Below are positions 18,691 through 27,275 of a stretch of DNA of 64,000 nucleotides, piece by piece. This stretch comes from an uncultured Formosa sp. (GTDB lineage Bacteria > Bacteroidota > Bacteroidia > Flavobacteriales > Flavobacteriaceae): positions 1 to 64,000 of the forward strand of contig NZ_CANMTH010000015.1 in NCBI RefSeq assembly GCF_947500765.1, given 5' to 3'. The position numbers and the translations under genes were made by a program. Each line of letters opens with the position of its first letter. The stretch's first letter is position 1. The notes under the pieces were generated by a model, which had not been told where the DNA came from, searched no databases, and saw only the letters and a program-made list of their open reading frames with translations.

Positions 18691-19356
18691 ATGTCTATTC
18701 AAGAAAATTTAAATCATATAAAAGAAACACTACCTGAACATGTAACACTAGTAGCGGTTTCTAAAACAAAACCTGTTAGCGATTTACAAGAAGCTTACGA
18801 CGCAGGACAACGCATCTTTGGTGAAAATAAAATTCAGGAAATGGCCGAAAAACACGAGCTATTACCAAAAGATATAGAATGGCATATGATTGGCCATGTA
18901 CAGCGAAATAAGGTAAAATATATGGCACCTTTTGTAAGTTTAATTCATGGTGTAGAAAATAAAAAGCTTTTAAACGAAATTAATAAACAAGCGGCAAAAC
19001 ACGAACGTGTTATTAATTGTTTGCTTCAAATTAAAATTGCCGACGAAGATTCTAAATTTGGAATGACGGAAGCAGAAGCCTTACAAATTCTTCAATCAGA
19101 TACTTTTTCAGAACTAAAACATATTAATATTGTTGGCGTTATGGGCATGGCAACTTTTACAGAGAATGAATCTCAAATAAAAACCGAATTTAGCCAATTA
19201 AAAACTATCTTTAATTCGTTGAAAGAACACCATGTAAATCCAACTCAATTTAAAACCCTTTCTATGGGAATGAGTGGAGATTACCCGTTAGCAATTGCAT
19301 GCGGAAGTACTATGGTTCGTATAGGAAGTAGTATTTTTGGAGTACGAAATTATTAA
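18691..19356 (+). CDS. YggS-family PLP-binding protein (PLP homeostasis)
   Basis: A 221-residue single-domain TIM barrel like the N-terminal domain of alanine racemase. The PLP lysine is Lys25 in VAVSKTKP, and phosphate-binding segments occur in MGMSGDYPLAIACGSTMVRIGSSIFG. Members (YggS/PLPBP) bind PLP and help vitamin B6 and amino acid balance without a clear catalytic activity. It lies between the acyl-CoA dehydrogenase-like gene and the fusion nuclease. The latter appears to begin 17 bp after its stop. Confidence 0.94.
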   Translation: MSIQENLNHIKETLPEHVTLVAVSKTKPVSDLQEAYDAGQRIFGENKIQEMAEKHELLPKDIEWHMIGHVQRNKVKYMAPFVSLIHGVENKKLLNEINKQAAKHERVINCLLQIKIADEDSKFGMTEAEALQILQSDTFSELKHINIVGVMGMATFTENESQIKTEFSQLKTIFNSLKEHHVNPTQFKTLSMGMSGDYPLAIACGSTMVRIGSSIFGVRNY

Positions 19357-19373
19357 TTTTTTAAGAGTATATT

Positions 19374-20750
19374 ATTTACGTAATTTTAGACATAGAGACC
19401 ACAGGAGGCAAATTTAATGAAGAAGGTATTACCGAAATTGCAATCTACAAATACGACGGGCATACCGTTGTAGATCAATTTATTTCATTAATAAATCCTG
19501 AACGAGACATTCAACCATTTGTAGTTAAACTTACAGGAATTAACAGCAATATGCTTAAAAATGCACCCAAGTTTTACGAGGTTGCAAAGCGTATTATTGA
19601 AATTACAGAAGACTGTATTGTTGTTGCACATAACTCGGAATTTGATTACCGTATTTTACGTACAGAATTTAAACGTTTAGGCTACGACTTTAAGCGACAA
19701 ACACTTTGTACTGTAGAATTATCTAAAGATTTAATCCCCGATCAGCCATCTTATAGTTTAGGAAAACTGGTAAGATCTCTTGGTATTCCCGTAACCGATA
19801 GGCATCGTGCTAACGGAGATGCATTAGCTACAGTAAAATTATTTAAACTACTTCAAACCAAAGATACAGGTAAACAAATTATTCAATCATCAATTAAAGA
19901 AGCTCAAAATCCTAAAAAATTAGACAGCAAATTAATTGATATTGTAGACACTCTTCCTGCTGTTACTGGTGTATATTATATACATAAAGAAGGTGGAGAC
20001 ATTATTTATATCGGAAAAAGTAGAAATATAAAACGTCGCGTTAATCAACATTTTACGGCGCCTAATTCTAAATCTAAAAAAATTCAGCTTCACGTTACAG
20101 CTGTAACTTATGAAGAAACAGGAAGCGAACTTATAGCTTTACTTAAAGAGAGTGAAGAAATAAAACGCGTGAAACCAATATACAATCGTTCTAGAAAACG
20201 CACACAATTTACACATGCGCTTTATTCTTTTAAAGACAAAAATGGTTATATCAATTTAAAAATTGATGTTGCCGATGGTCGTAAACGCCCAATTACAACA
20301 TTTAGCAATAAGCAAAGTGCTAAACACTTTATAGAACGTGCTGTAGAAACGTATAATTTATGTTTACAACTCACAGGATTAGAATCTAATATTCCTGAAA
20401 AACCTTGTTTTAACCACAATATAAAAACATGTAATGGTTCTTGTATAAACGAAGAATCTCCTGAAGAATACAATGCACGCGTACAGGAATTACTTGACAA
20501 AAATAGTTATGCTTACAAAAACATGATTATTATAGATCGTGGTAGAGCCATAGACGAACGCAGTGCTATTTATATAAAAGACGGACAGTTTGAAGGCTTA
20601 GGTTTCTTCAATCTAAACTATCAAATAAATAATATTAAAGTGCTAGAATCCATTATAACCAAAATGGAAAACAACAGAGATGCACAACATATTATACAGA
20701 GTTATTTGCGAAGTCATAAAACTCTAAAAACAATAGAACTGAAACCTTAA
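19374..20750 (+). CDS. DEDDh exonuclease fused to a UvrC-like GIY-YIG nuclease
   Basis: About 458 residues. The N-terminal DnaQ-like exonuclease has motif I DIETTGG (Asp6, Glu8), motif II HNSEFDYRIL (Asp91) and motif III HRANGD (His144, Asp149), the DEDDh set. A GIY-YIG domain follows (GVYYIHKEGGDIIYIG at 199-214, likely catalytic Glu259). Four cysteines at 330, 345, 353 and 357 then give C-x14-C-x7-C-x3-C, close to the UvrC iron-sulfur pattern. A DNA repair or processing role is likely, and the exact activity is unknown. The nearest ATG (19551) would delete motif I. No ATG, GTG or TTG lies in frame between the stop at 19362 and motif I, so ATT at 19374 is the best start. Confidence 0.85.
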   Translation: MYVILDIETTGGKFNEEGITEIAIYKYDGHTVVDQFISLINPERDIQPFVVKLTGINSNMLKNAPKFYEVAKRIIEITEDCIVVAHNSEFDYRILRTEFKRLGYDFKRQTLCTVELSKDLIPDQPSYSLGKLVRSLGIPVTDRHRANGDALATVKLFKLLQTKDTGKQIIQSSIKEAQNPKKLDSKLIDIVDTLPAVTGVYYIHKEGGDIIYIGKSRNIKRRVNQHFTAPNSKSKKIQLHVTAVTYEETGSELIALLKESEEIKRVKPIYNRSRKRTQFTHALYSFKDKNGYINLKIDVADGRKRPITTFSNKQSAKHFIERAVETYNLCLQLTGLESNIPEKPCFNHNIKTCNGSCINEESPEEYNARVQELLDKNSYAYKNMIIIDRGRAIDERSAIYIKDGQFEGLGFFNLNYQINNIKVLESIITKMENNRDAQHIIQSYLRSHKTLKTIELKP

Positions 20751-20754
20751 TATA

Positions 20755-22728
20755 TTGAAAACGCTATTAATTAACTTACTACTATTATCAACCATCACTT
20801 TATCTGCACAAGCATACAACAGTAAAGAATTTTCTGTAAGTCGAAACGATTTAAACATTAATAACTTTATAAAAGACTCTACCGCAAATGCTTTAGTGAT
20901 TTACGAATACGGTAAAAGTTATATAGACGCCAATGATTTCTTACTTAAAACAGAATATCAGAAAAAAGTAAAAATTTTAAATAGAAACGGATTTAAATAT
21001 GCAACTATTGAAATTGAGCTCTACAAGAATAAAAACAGCAAAGAAACCATTAGCGATATTGTTGCGACAACATTTAATTCTAAAAATGGGGCATTAACAT
21101 CTACAAGACTAAACCCATCTGATATCTATTACGAAGACGTTACCCAAAATCACACTACAGTAAGGTTTACTTTGCCAAATATAAAAGAAGGAAGTGTTAT
21201 CACCTACAGTTACAAATTATCTTCACCGTATATATACAAATATCACGAATGGATCTTTCAAGAAGATATCCCCAAACTTTATAGTGAATTCGTAACAAGC
21301 ATTCCAGGAAATTACAACTACAACATTAAATTAGTTGGTGATTATAAGTTTTTTGAGAGTACTTCTAAAATTGAAGGTCAGTGTCTAAAAGGAAGAAGCG
21401 GATCTTATGCCGATTGTGGTGTTACAAATTATGTAATTAAAGATTTACCTGCATTTATAGAGGAAGATTACATGACAAGTAAACTAAATTTTATCTCTAG
21501 ATTAGACTTTGAATTAAAAACTATTAAACATTTTGATGGTAGTGTTGACCAAATTACAAAAACATGGAAAGATGTCGATCATGAATTAAAAAGCGATAAA
21601 GACATTGGTCTGCAAATTAGAAAATCTTTGAAAGCTGAAGATTTTATATCTGCAAATATCATAAAAGATAAAGATCCCTTAAACAAAGCCCAAGCCATTT
21701 ACAGTTATGTGCAAGATCAATACACATGGAATGGCGATTATAAAATATTTTCAGACACTTCTGTAAAAGAACTTATTAAAAACAAATCTGGAAATACATC
21801 TAGTATAAATATTTTACTTCACAACCTTTTAAGAGACTGTAATATTGAAGTAAAACCTGTACTACTATCTACCCGAAACAAAGGATTTGCAACTAAGCTT
21901 TACCCTGTTATGTCTGATTTTAATTATTTAATTGTTCAAGCTAAAATTGGAGATGAAACCTTTTTTTTAGATGCAACAGAAGCAAATTTACCATTTGGTA
22001 GTTTACCTTTTAGATGCTTAAATGGTTATGGAAGATTAATTGATTTTAAGAAAGGTAGCAAATGGGTAGATATAGAAGTGGAAAAACCATCGCAACTTGC
22101 TTATCGGTTAGAGATGGACATTATAAACGATTCTTTAAAGATTAATGTTGGAACTAATAAAACGGGGTATTTTGCCATAGATTCTAAAAAAGAGTTCAAT
22201 TCGAACCCAGAAATTTATAAAAAAAACTTTCAAGACAATCATCCTATTTTTAGTGTTTTAGAACATACTATTAAGGAAACAGGCAGGAATATGCCTTTAT
22301 TTCAAGAAGATATAAAAATAAATACCTGTCTAAATCCAATAACTAAAACAATAGACGGTGTAACTAAAAACACGCTTTATATTAATCCTATATTATTTAC
22401 ATTATTTGACAAAAATCCGTTTACACTTCAAGAGCGCTCTTACCCTATTGATTTCGGATACAAAAAGACATTTTCTTATATTTTGAAGTTAAATATTAAA
22501 AATTATACCGTAGCAGAAGTTCCTAAAAATGCAGTGTATGCAATGCCAAATAAAGCGGGAATGTTACAATTCAGTGTAAATCAGCAAGAAGATTTTATAC
22601 TAATCAACTTAAAATTCAGTCTCGATCAACCTGTATATAATCACGAATATTATGATAGCTTGAAAGCATTGTCTAGCCAACTCATTAACATTCAAAAAAA
22701 TTCAATAATTGTTTTAAATTCAATTTAA
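20755..22728 (+). CDS. DUF3857 / transglutaminase-like secreted protein
   Basis: A 657-residue exported protein with a signal peptide (MKTLLINLLLLSTITLSAQA). An N-terminal beta-rich DUF3857 domain (about 50-240), a transglutaminase-like core (about 290-410) and a C-terminal beta domain follow. In active relatives the core has a Cys-His-Asp triad. Here the cysteine position appears to be Thr348 in SGNTSSIN and the histidine position Tyr391 in DFNYLIV, with Asp406 kept, so catalysis is doubtful. The start is TTG at 20755, 4 bp after the nuclease stop, which suggests coupled translation. The function is unknown. Confidence 0.82.
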   Translation: MKTLLINLLLLSTITLSAQAYNSKEFSVSRNDLNINNFIKDSTANALVIYEYGKSYIDANDFLLKTEYQKKVKILNRNGFKYATIEIELYKNKNSKETISDIVATTFNSKNGALTSTRLNPSDIYYEDVTQNHTTVRFTLPNIKEGSVITYSYKLSSPYIYKYHEWIFQEDIPKLYSEFVTSIPGNYNYNIKLVGDYKFFESTSKIEGQCLKGRSGSYADCGVTNYVIKDLPAFIEEDYMTSKLNFISRLDFELKTIKHFDGSVDQITKTWKDVDHELKSDKDIGLQIRKSLKAEDFISANIIKDKDPLNKAQAIYSYVQDQYTWNGDYKIFSDTSVKELIKNKSGNTSSINILLHNLLRDCNIEVKPVLLSTRNKGFATKLYPVMSDFNYLIVQAKIGDETFFLDATEANLPFGSLPFRCLNGYGRLIDFKKGSKWVDIEVEKPSQLAYRLEMDIINDSLKINVGTNKTGYFAIDSKKEFNSNPEIYKKNFQDNHPIFSVLEHTIKETGRNMPLFQEDIKINTCLNPITKTIDGVTKNTLYINPILFTLFDKNPFTLQERSYPIDFGYKKTFSYILKLNIKNYTVAEVPKNAVYAMPNKAGMLQFSVNQQEDFILINLKFSLDQPVYNHEYYDSLKALSSQLINIQKNSIIVLNSI

Positions 22729-22740
22729 GAATAGTTTTCT

Positions 22741-22748
22741 TACTTTTG
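22741..22748 (+). promoter_or_regulatory. -7 box (TACTTTTG) of the ion channel gene
   Basis: An exact TAnnTTTG ending 5 bp before the ATG at 22754, predicting a leaderless or nearly leaderless mRNA. Confidence 0.45.
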
Positions 22749-22753
22749 ATTTC

Positions 22754-23626
22754 ATGAGCAAACCCACAAACAAAAAGAATTGGAAAGACCAATTACATGA
22801 AATAATTTACGAAGCAGATACACCTGCCGGTAAGTTATTTGATGTTCTACTACTTGTTATTATTATAGCAAGTATTATATTGGTTATGCTAGAGAGTGTA
22901 AAAACTATTGATTTAAAATATCACAGTCTTTTAAATGTCCTGGAATGGATTATTACAGTTATTTTTACAATAGAATATATTGCTAGAATTATAACCGTAA
23001 AAAAACCTTTTAAATATATTTTCAGTTTTTATGGTGTCATCGATTTATTATCTACAGCACCAAAATACCTCTCTATTCTATTTGCTGGAACACATGCTTT
23101 AGTGGCTCTAAGAGCTTTAAGATTATTACGTGTATTTAGAATTTTAAAATTAGGCCGATTTTTAGGTGCATCAAATAATTTAGTGTCAGCCTTAAAAGCA
23201 AGCCGTGCTAAAATTTCTGTGTTTTTATTTGCAGTGATTATCTTAGCTGTTATTTTAGGTACCATTATGTATTTAGTAGAAGGCGAAGAAAATGGCTTCA
23301 CAAACATTCCTAAAAGCGTCTATTGGTGTATTGTTACACTAACAACAGTTGGTTTTGGGGACATTGCACCACAAACTCCATTAGGACAACTTATTGCTTC
23401 TCTTATTATGATTCTGGGTTATGGTATAATTGCAGTACCTACAGGAATCGTTTCTGCCGAATATAGTAATCAGACCAGAACTAATTTGGAACCTACTCAA
23501 AAAAAAGTAGATCCTAAACTCGATATTAATCTAAATTCACAATCCTGCTCTAATTGCTTAAAAAGCGATCATAGAGACGGAGCAGAATATTGTTATAATT
23601 GCGGCGAATCACTGCACAATTCTTAA
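22754..23626 (+). CDS. Voltage-gated-type potassium channel with C-terminal zinc ribbon
   Basis: A 290-residue six-transmembrane channel subunit. S1-S3 lie between about residues 28 and 105. S4 has regularly spaced arginines (120, 123, 126, 129). S5 is about 150-175, and the pore loop carries the potassium selectivity filter TVGFGD (198-203), followed by S6 (about 210-233). The cytosolic tail ends in a zinc ribbon C-x2-C-x11-C-x2-C (Cys265, 268, 280, 283). The ribbon is not usual for bacterial Kv channels and may sense metal or redox state or aid assembly. A TACTTTTG box lies 5 bp before the ATG. miaA starts 4 bp after its stop. Confidence 0.9.
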   Translation: MSKPTNKKNWKDQLHEIIYEADTPAGKLFDVLLLVIIIASIILVMLESVKTIDLKYHSLLNVLEWIITVIFTIEYIARIITVKKPFKYIFSFYGVIDLLSTAPKYLSILFAGTHALVALRALRLLRVFRILKLGRFLGASNNLVSALKASRAKISVFLFAVIILAVILGTIMYLVEGEENGFTNIPKSVYWCIVTLTTVGFGDIAPQTPLGQLIASLIMILGYGIIAVPTGIVSAEYSNQTRTNLEPTQKKVDPKLDINLNSQSCSNCLKSDHRDGAEYCYNCGESLHNS

Positions 23627-23630
23627 ACTT

Positions 23631-24545
23631 TTGAACACAAACCATTACCTTATATCTATAGTTGGTCCTACTGCAATTGGAAAAACAGCTTTAAGTCTTA
23701 AACTTGCAAAACATTTTAAAACTGAAATTATTTCAGCAGATTCAAGACAATTTTTTAAAGAGATGCAAATTGGCACGGCTGCTCCAACTCCCGAAGAATT
23801 GTCTGAAGCACCTCATCATTTTATACATCATAAATCTATAGATGACAGCTATAATGTTGGTGCCTTCGAAAAAGAAGCTTTACAAACTTTAGACACACTA
23901 TTTAAAACTCATAATACAGTTATTATGGTTGGAGGCTCTGGACTATATCTAGATGCTGTAACACGTGGTTTAGATAATTTTCCAAAAGTAGACCCCAATA
24001 TACGTATTTCTTTAAATGCACAACTAGACAGTGCAGGATTACAAAGCTTACAAGACTTACTAAAAAAACACGACCCAAAATCGTTTAACACAATTGCAAT
24101 AGATAATCCGCATCGTGTAATTAGAGCTTTAGAAATTTGTATTGGATCAGGACAACCTTATTCTTCATTTTTAAATAAAGATAAAGATGCGAGACCCTTT
24201 AAAACCATTACTATCGGAATAAAAGCAGATCGGGAGATTATTTACAACCGTATTAACAGACGTGTAGATATCATGATGGAACTAGGTTTGCTTAACGAAG
24301 TAAAATCACTTGTAGGCAAACAGAATTTGAACGCACTAAATACAGTAGGCTACAAAGAACTATTTAATTACTTAAATAATGAATGGACTTTAGATTTTGC
24401 TATTTCAGAAATCAAGAAAAATACCAGACGTTTTGCAAAGCGCCAACTCACTTGGTTTAAACGTAACGAAAACACTTTATGGTTTGATTACGAAACCCCA
24501 ATTACAAGTATTATTCAAGATATTGAAAGCCAAATTAAAAATTAA
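23631..24545 (+). CDS. miaA: tRNA dimethylallyltransferase
   Basis: A 304-residue enzyme that adds a dimethylallyl group to N6 of A37 in tRNAs reading UNN codons. The P-loop is GPTAIGKT, followed by ISADSRQFFKEMQIGTAAPT, the substrate-binding core of MiaA. GGSGLYLDAVTRG and the basic C-terminal KKNTRRFAKRQLTWF also match. The start is TTG at 23631, 4 bp after the channel gene stop. The family N-terminus begins within a few residues of it and no ATG is available. It is the last gene before a 316-bp spacer. Confidence 0.96.
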   Translation: MNTNHYLISIVGPTAIGKTALSLKLAKHFKTEIISADSRQFFKEMQIGTAAPTPEELSEAPHHFIHHKSIDDSYNVGAFEKEALQTLDTLFKTHNTVIMVGGSGLYLDAVTRGLDNFPKVDPNIRISLNAQLDSAGLQSLQDLLKKHDPKSFNTIAIDNPHRVIRALEICIGSGQPYSSFLNKDKDARPFKTITIGIKADREIIYNRINRRVDIMMELGLLNEVKSLVGKQNLNALNTVGYKELFNYLNNEWTLDFAISEIKKNTRRFAKRQLTWFKRNENTLWFDYETPITSIIQDIESQIKN

Positions 24546-24861
24546 AAAACAATATTTATTTATTTTAATATGATAAATATAAACGGTCTTTCTTTTTAAA
24601 CATTTTTATAAAGTGCTTATTCAAAAACAAATATTTAAATGCTGTGTAAGAAATTATAACAGCTAGTAAAAAAGTTTTAAATTTAACACATATTTAAAGT
24701 TCTGTTCTAATTTTTAGATCACTAAAAAAAGAAAAGTTTTAATCTCTGATAAAATATCGTAACTATTTTACTACAGTTTTTTTCTTGTTTTATATAATGA
24801 TAAAAGTCATTAACTGTATTTTTTATATAAATTACATTTGCAACTTATTAAAATCTATTAA
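24546..24861. other. AT-rich spacer with the promoter of the AspT-like gene
   Basis: No gene and no convincing terminator for miaA is seen. A TACATTTG -7-like box at 24833-24840 predicts a leader of about 15 nt for the downstream transporter. Confidence 0.45.
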
Positions 24862-26451
24862 ATGGAATTTTTAAACGCTACTTACTTAGCCCTTTTCGTA
24901 ATAATTTGTATCGGTTTTATTATCGGTAATATTAAAATTAAAGGGATCTCTCTAGATGTATCTGCAATTATTTTTGTTGCTTTACTTTTTGGTCATTTTG
25001 GAGTTGAACTACCAAATATTCTACAAAAAATAGGATTAATCTTATTTATCTACACCATAGGTTTACAGGCAGGACCTGGATTTTTTGAATCTTTTAAAGA
25101 GCAAGGTAAAAATCTTGTTGTCCTTGCTGCCATTGTTATTTTTACTGCAGCATTTATTACATTCTTATCTATTCAGTTTTTAGGTATTGATAAATCTATT
25201 GCTATAGGCTTAATGGCTGGTGCTTTAACAAGTACTCCTGGTTTAGCAACCGCTATAGATGTTACACATTCACCTTTAGCTTCTATTGGCTATGGTATAG
25301 CATATCCTTTTGGAGTTATTGGAGTTATATTATTTGTAAAATTATACCCTAAACTTTTCAGAATAAATCTATCTAAAGAAGAAGCCGATTATGAAGAAAA
25401 AGTAAACGGACATTTTGATGTGATTACTAGATGTAATTTTAAAGTAGAAAATGAAGGTGCCATAGATAAAACCATAGCAGAACTGAAAGTAAGATCAATG
25501 ACTAAAGGAGTTATCTCTAGAGTACAACACAACAACAAAGCTTTTGTTCCTACCAAATCTACTATTTTACATAAAGGAGATTACATAAGAGTTGTGGGGA
25601 CAGAAGAAGCCTTAAGACGTGTAGAGTTATTAATTGGTCCTAAAACAGATATCCAAATCTCTTTAGGTGAAGATTTTGTAGTACAATCTTATTTAATGAC
25701 TAAAACCTCACTTGTAAATAAAACATTAGGAGAATTAAATATAAAAGATAACTTTAATGCCACAATTACTAGAATAAGAAGAAGTGGTATTGACTTATCT
25801 CCTAACACAACATTAAGACTTCAAATTGGGGATAAATTAATGATTTCTAGCCAAAAAAGTTGTACTTCACAAATTTCAAGACTTATAGGGGACAATAAAA
25901 GCAAACTTTCAGACACAGACTTTTTCCCATTAGCTTTAGGTATTGTTATTGGTATTTTTGTAGGAGGCGTATCTATTTCTTTCGGAGATTCATTTAGTTT
26001 TAACCTAGGTCTTACAGGAGGGGTACTTATTGTAGCCATGATTTTAGGACGTTTAGGTAAAACAGGAAACGTACTTTGGGTTATGAGTGGTAACTCTAAC
26101 CAATTATTAAGACAATTTGGACTCATGTTATTCTTAGCAGTTGTTGGAACAAATGCAGGAGCAACTTTAGTTGAAACCTATTCACAATATGGAATTAAAT
26201 TATTTCTAATAGGAGGCTTAATTACATTTATTCCTATGGTTTTAGCAACAATAGCAGCACGTCTATTTTTCAAAATAAATATACTAACCTTATTAGGGAC
26301 ATTAACAGGTTCTATGACAAGCACACCTGGATTAGCTGCTGTAGATACAATGACAAAAACAGATGCGCCTTCTGTAGCTTATGCAACAGTTTATCCTATT
26401 GCTATGGTACTACTTATTATATGTGCCCAAATATTAGGGTTAATTTTTTAA
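24862..26451 (+). CDS. AspT/YidE/YbjL-family transporter with RCK-C domains
   Basis: A 529-residue membrane protein with the duplicated architecture of the aspartate:alanine exchanger family. About five helices lie in residues 1-165, two cytosolic TrkA-C (RCK_C) domains in about 190-345, and five or more helices in 350-529. The repeated motif GALTSTPGLATAID and GSMTSTPGLAAVDT in the two membrane halves confirms the internal duplication. The substrate is unknown. AspT exchanges aspartate for alanine, but YidE/YbjL members are uncharacterised. It stands alone, with its own promoter box and a shared bidirectional terminator. Confidence 0.9.
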   Translation: MEFLNATYLALFVIICIGFIIGNIKIKGISLDVSAIIFVALLFGHFGVELPNILQKIGLILFIYTIGLQAGPGFFESFKEQGKNLVVLAAIVIFTAAFITFLSIQFLGIDKSIAIGLMAGALTSTPGLATAIDVTHSPLASIGYGIAYPFGVIGVILFVKLYPKLFRINLSKEEADYEEKVNGHFDVITRCNFKVENEGAIDKTIAELKVRSMTKGVISRVQHNNKAFVPTKSTILHKGDYIRVVGTEEALRRVELLIGPKTDIQISLGEDFVVQSYLMTKTSLVNKTLGELNIKDNFNATITRIRRSGIDLSPNTTLRLQIGDKLMISSQKSCTSQISRLIGDNKSKLSDTDFFPLALGIVIGIFVGGVSISFGDSFSFNLGLTGGVLIVAMILGRLGKTGNVLWVMSGNSNQLLRQFGLMLFLAVVGTNAGATLVETYSQYGIKLFLIGGLITFIPMVLATIAARLFFKINILTLLGTLTGSMTSTPGLAAVDTMTKTDAPSVAYATVYPIAMVLLIICAQILGLIF

Positions 26452-26467
26452 TTTACAGATAAAGAAT

Positions 26468-26545
26468 CTATTTACTTGTTTAAAACAAGTAAATAGAAAA
26501 ATATAAGACATAAAAAAACCAGCTTAAAGCTGGTTTTTTTATGTC
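26468..26545. terminator. Bidirectional terminator pair between convergent genes
   Basis: Two hairpins. CTATTTACTTGTTT at 26468-26481 has its perfect complement at 26483-26496. A perfect 17-bp stem follows (26507-26523 with 26529-26545), with loop TTAAA and long A/T runs in both directions. It separates the AspT-like gene from the response regulator. Confidence 0.92.
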
Positions 26546-26557
26546 TTTATGGTAACA

Positions 26558-27271
26558 TTAAGCCTTTTGTATATTAACGACTAAACGAAAACCTTCACCG
26601 TGAATATTTAAAATTTCAACATTAGGGTCACCTTTTAAATACTTACGTAATTTAGCAATATACACATCCATACTACGAGATGTGAAATAATTATCGTCTC
26701 TCCATATTTTAGTTAAAGCTAATTCCCTAGGCATTAAATCATTTTCATGTAAAGCTAACAAACGTAATAATTCGTTTTCTTTAGGCGATAATTTAATAGG
26801 GTCTTCGTCATTCAATTTTAAGAATCTTAATTTAGAGTTTAAATCAAAATTACCAATCTTAAATTCGAATTGTTTACTATCTGTAACAGTTTCTGAAGCC
26901 TTACGTTGAATGATTGCATGAATTTTCATTAACAATACTTCACTATCAAAAGGCTTGTTTAAATAGTCGTCTGCTCCTACTTTATATCCTCTTAACACAT
27001 CTTCCTTCATTGCTTTTGCAGTTAAAAAGATGATAGGCACTTCTGTGTTCTTCTCTCTAATTTCTTTAGCTAAAGTAAAACCATCTTTATATGGCATCAT
27101 GACATCAAGAATACACAAATCAAAATCGTCCTTTTTAAACTTTTCGAAGCCTTCCATACCATTTTTAGCATGGGTAACCTCGTAATCGTTCATGGTTAAA
27201 TAATCTTTAAGAACGGTACCAAAATTTGGATCATCCTCTACTAATAAAATTTTCTTATGTTGCTCGCTCAT
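26558..27271 (-). CDS. OmpR-family response regulator
   Basis: A 237-residue two-component regulator. The receiver domain (1-120) has the acidic pocket VEDD, the phosphoacceptor Asp56 in LDVMMP, and the switch Thr/Lys in FLTAKA and NKPF. The C-terminal winged-helix DNA-binding domain (about 140-232) includes SPKENELLRLLALHEN and the recognition-helix region DDNYFTSRSMDVYIAKLRKYL. It is 4 bp downstream of its histidine kinase on the same strand. The pair resembles the RprX/RprY system of Bacteroidota, but this is not certain enough for a gene symbol. Targets are unknown. Confidence 0.93.
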   Translation of the reverse strand: MSEQHKKILLVEDDPNFGTVLKDYLTMNDYEVTHAKNGMEGFEKFKKDDFDLCILDVMMPYKDGFTLAKEIREKNTEVPIIFLTAKAMKEDVLRGYKVGADDYLNKPFDSEVLLMKIHAIIQRKASETVTDSKQFEFKIGNFDLNSKLRFLKLNDEDPIKLSPKENELLRLLALHENDLMPRELALTKIWRDDNYFTSRSMDVYIAKLRKYLKGDPNVEILNIHGEGFRLVVNIQKA

Positions 27272-27275
27272 AACT

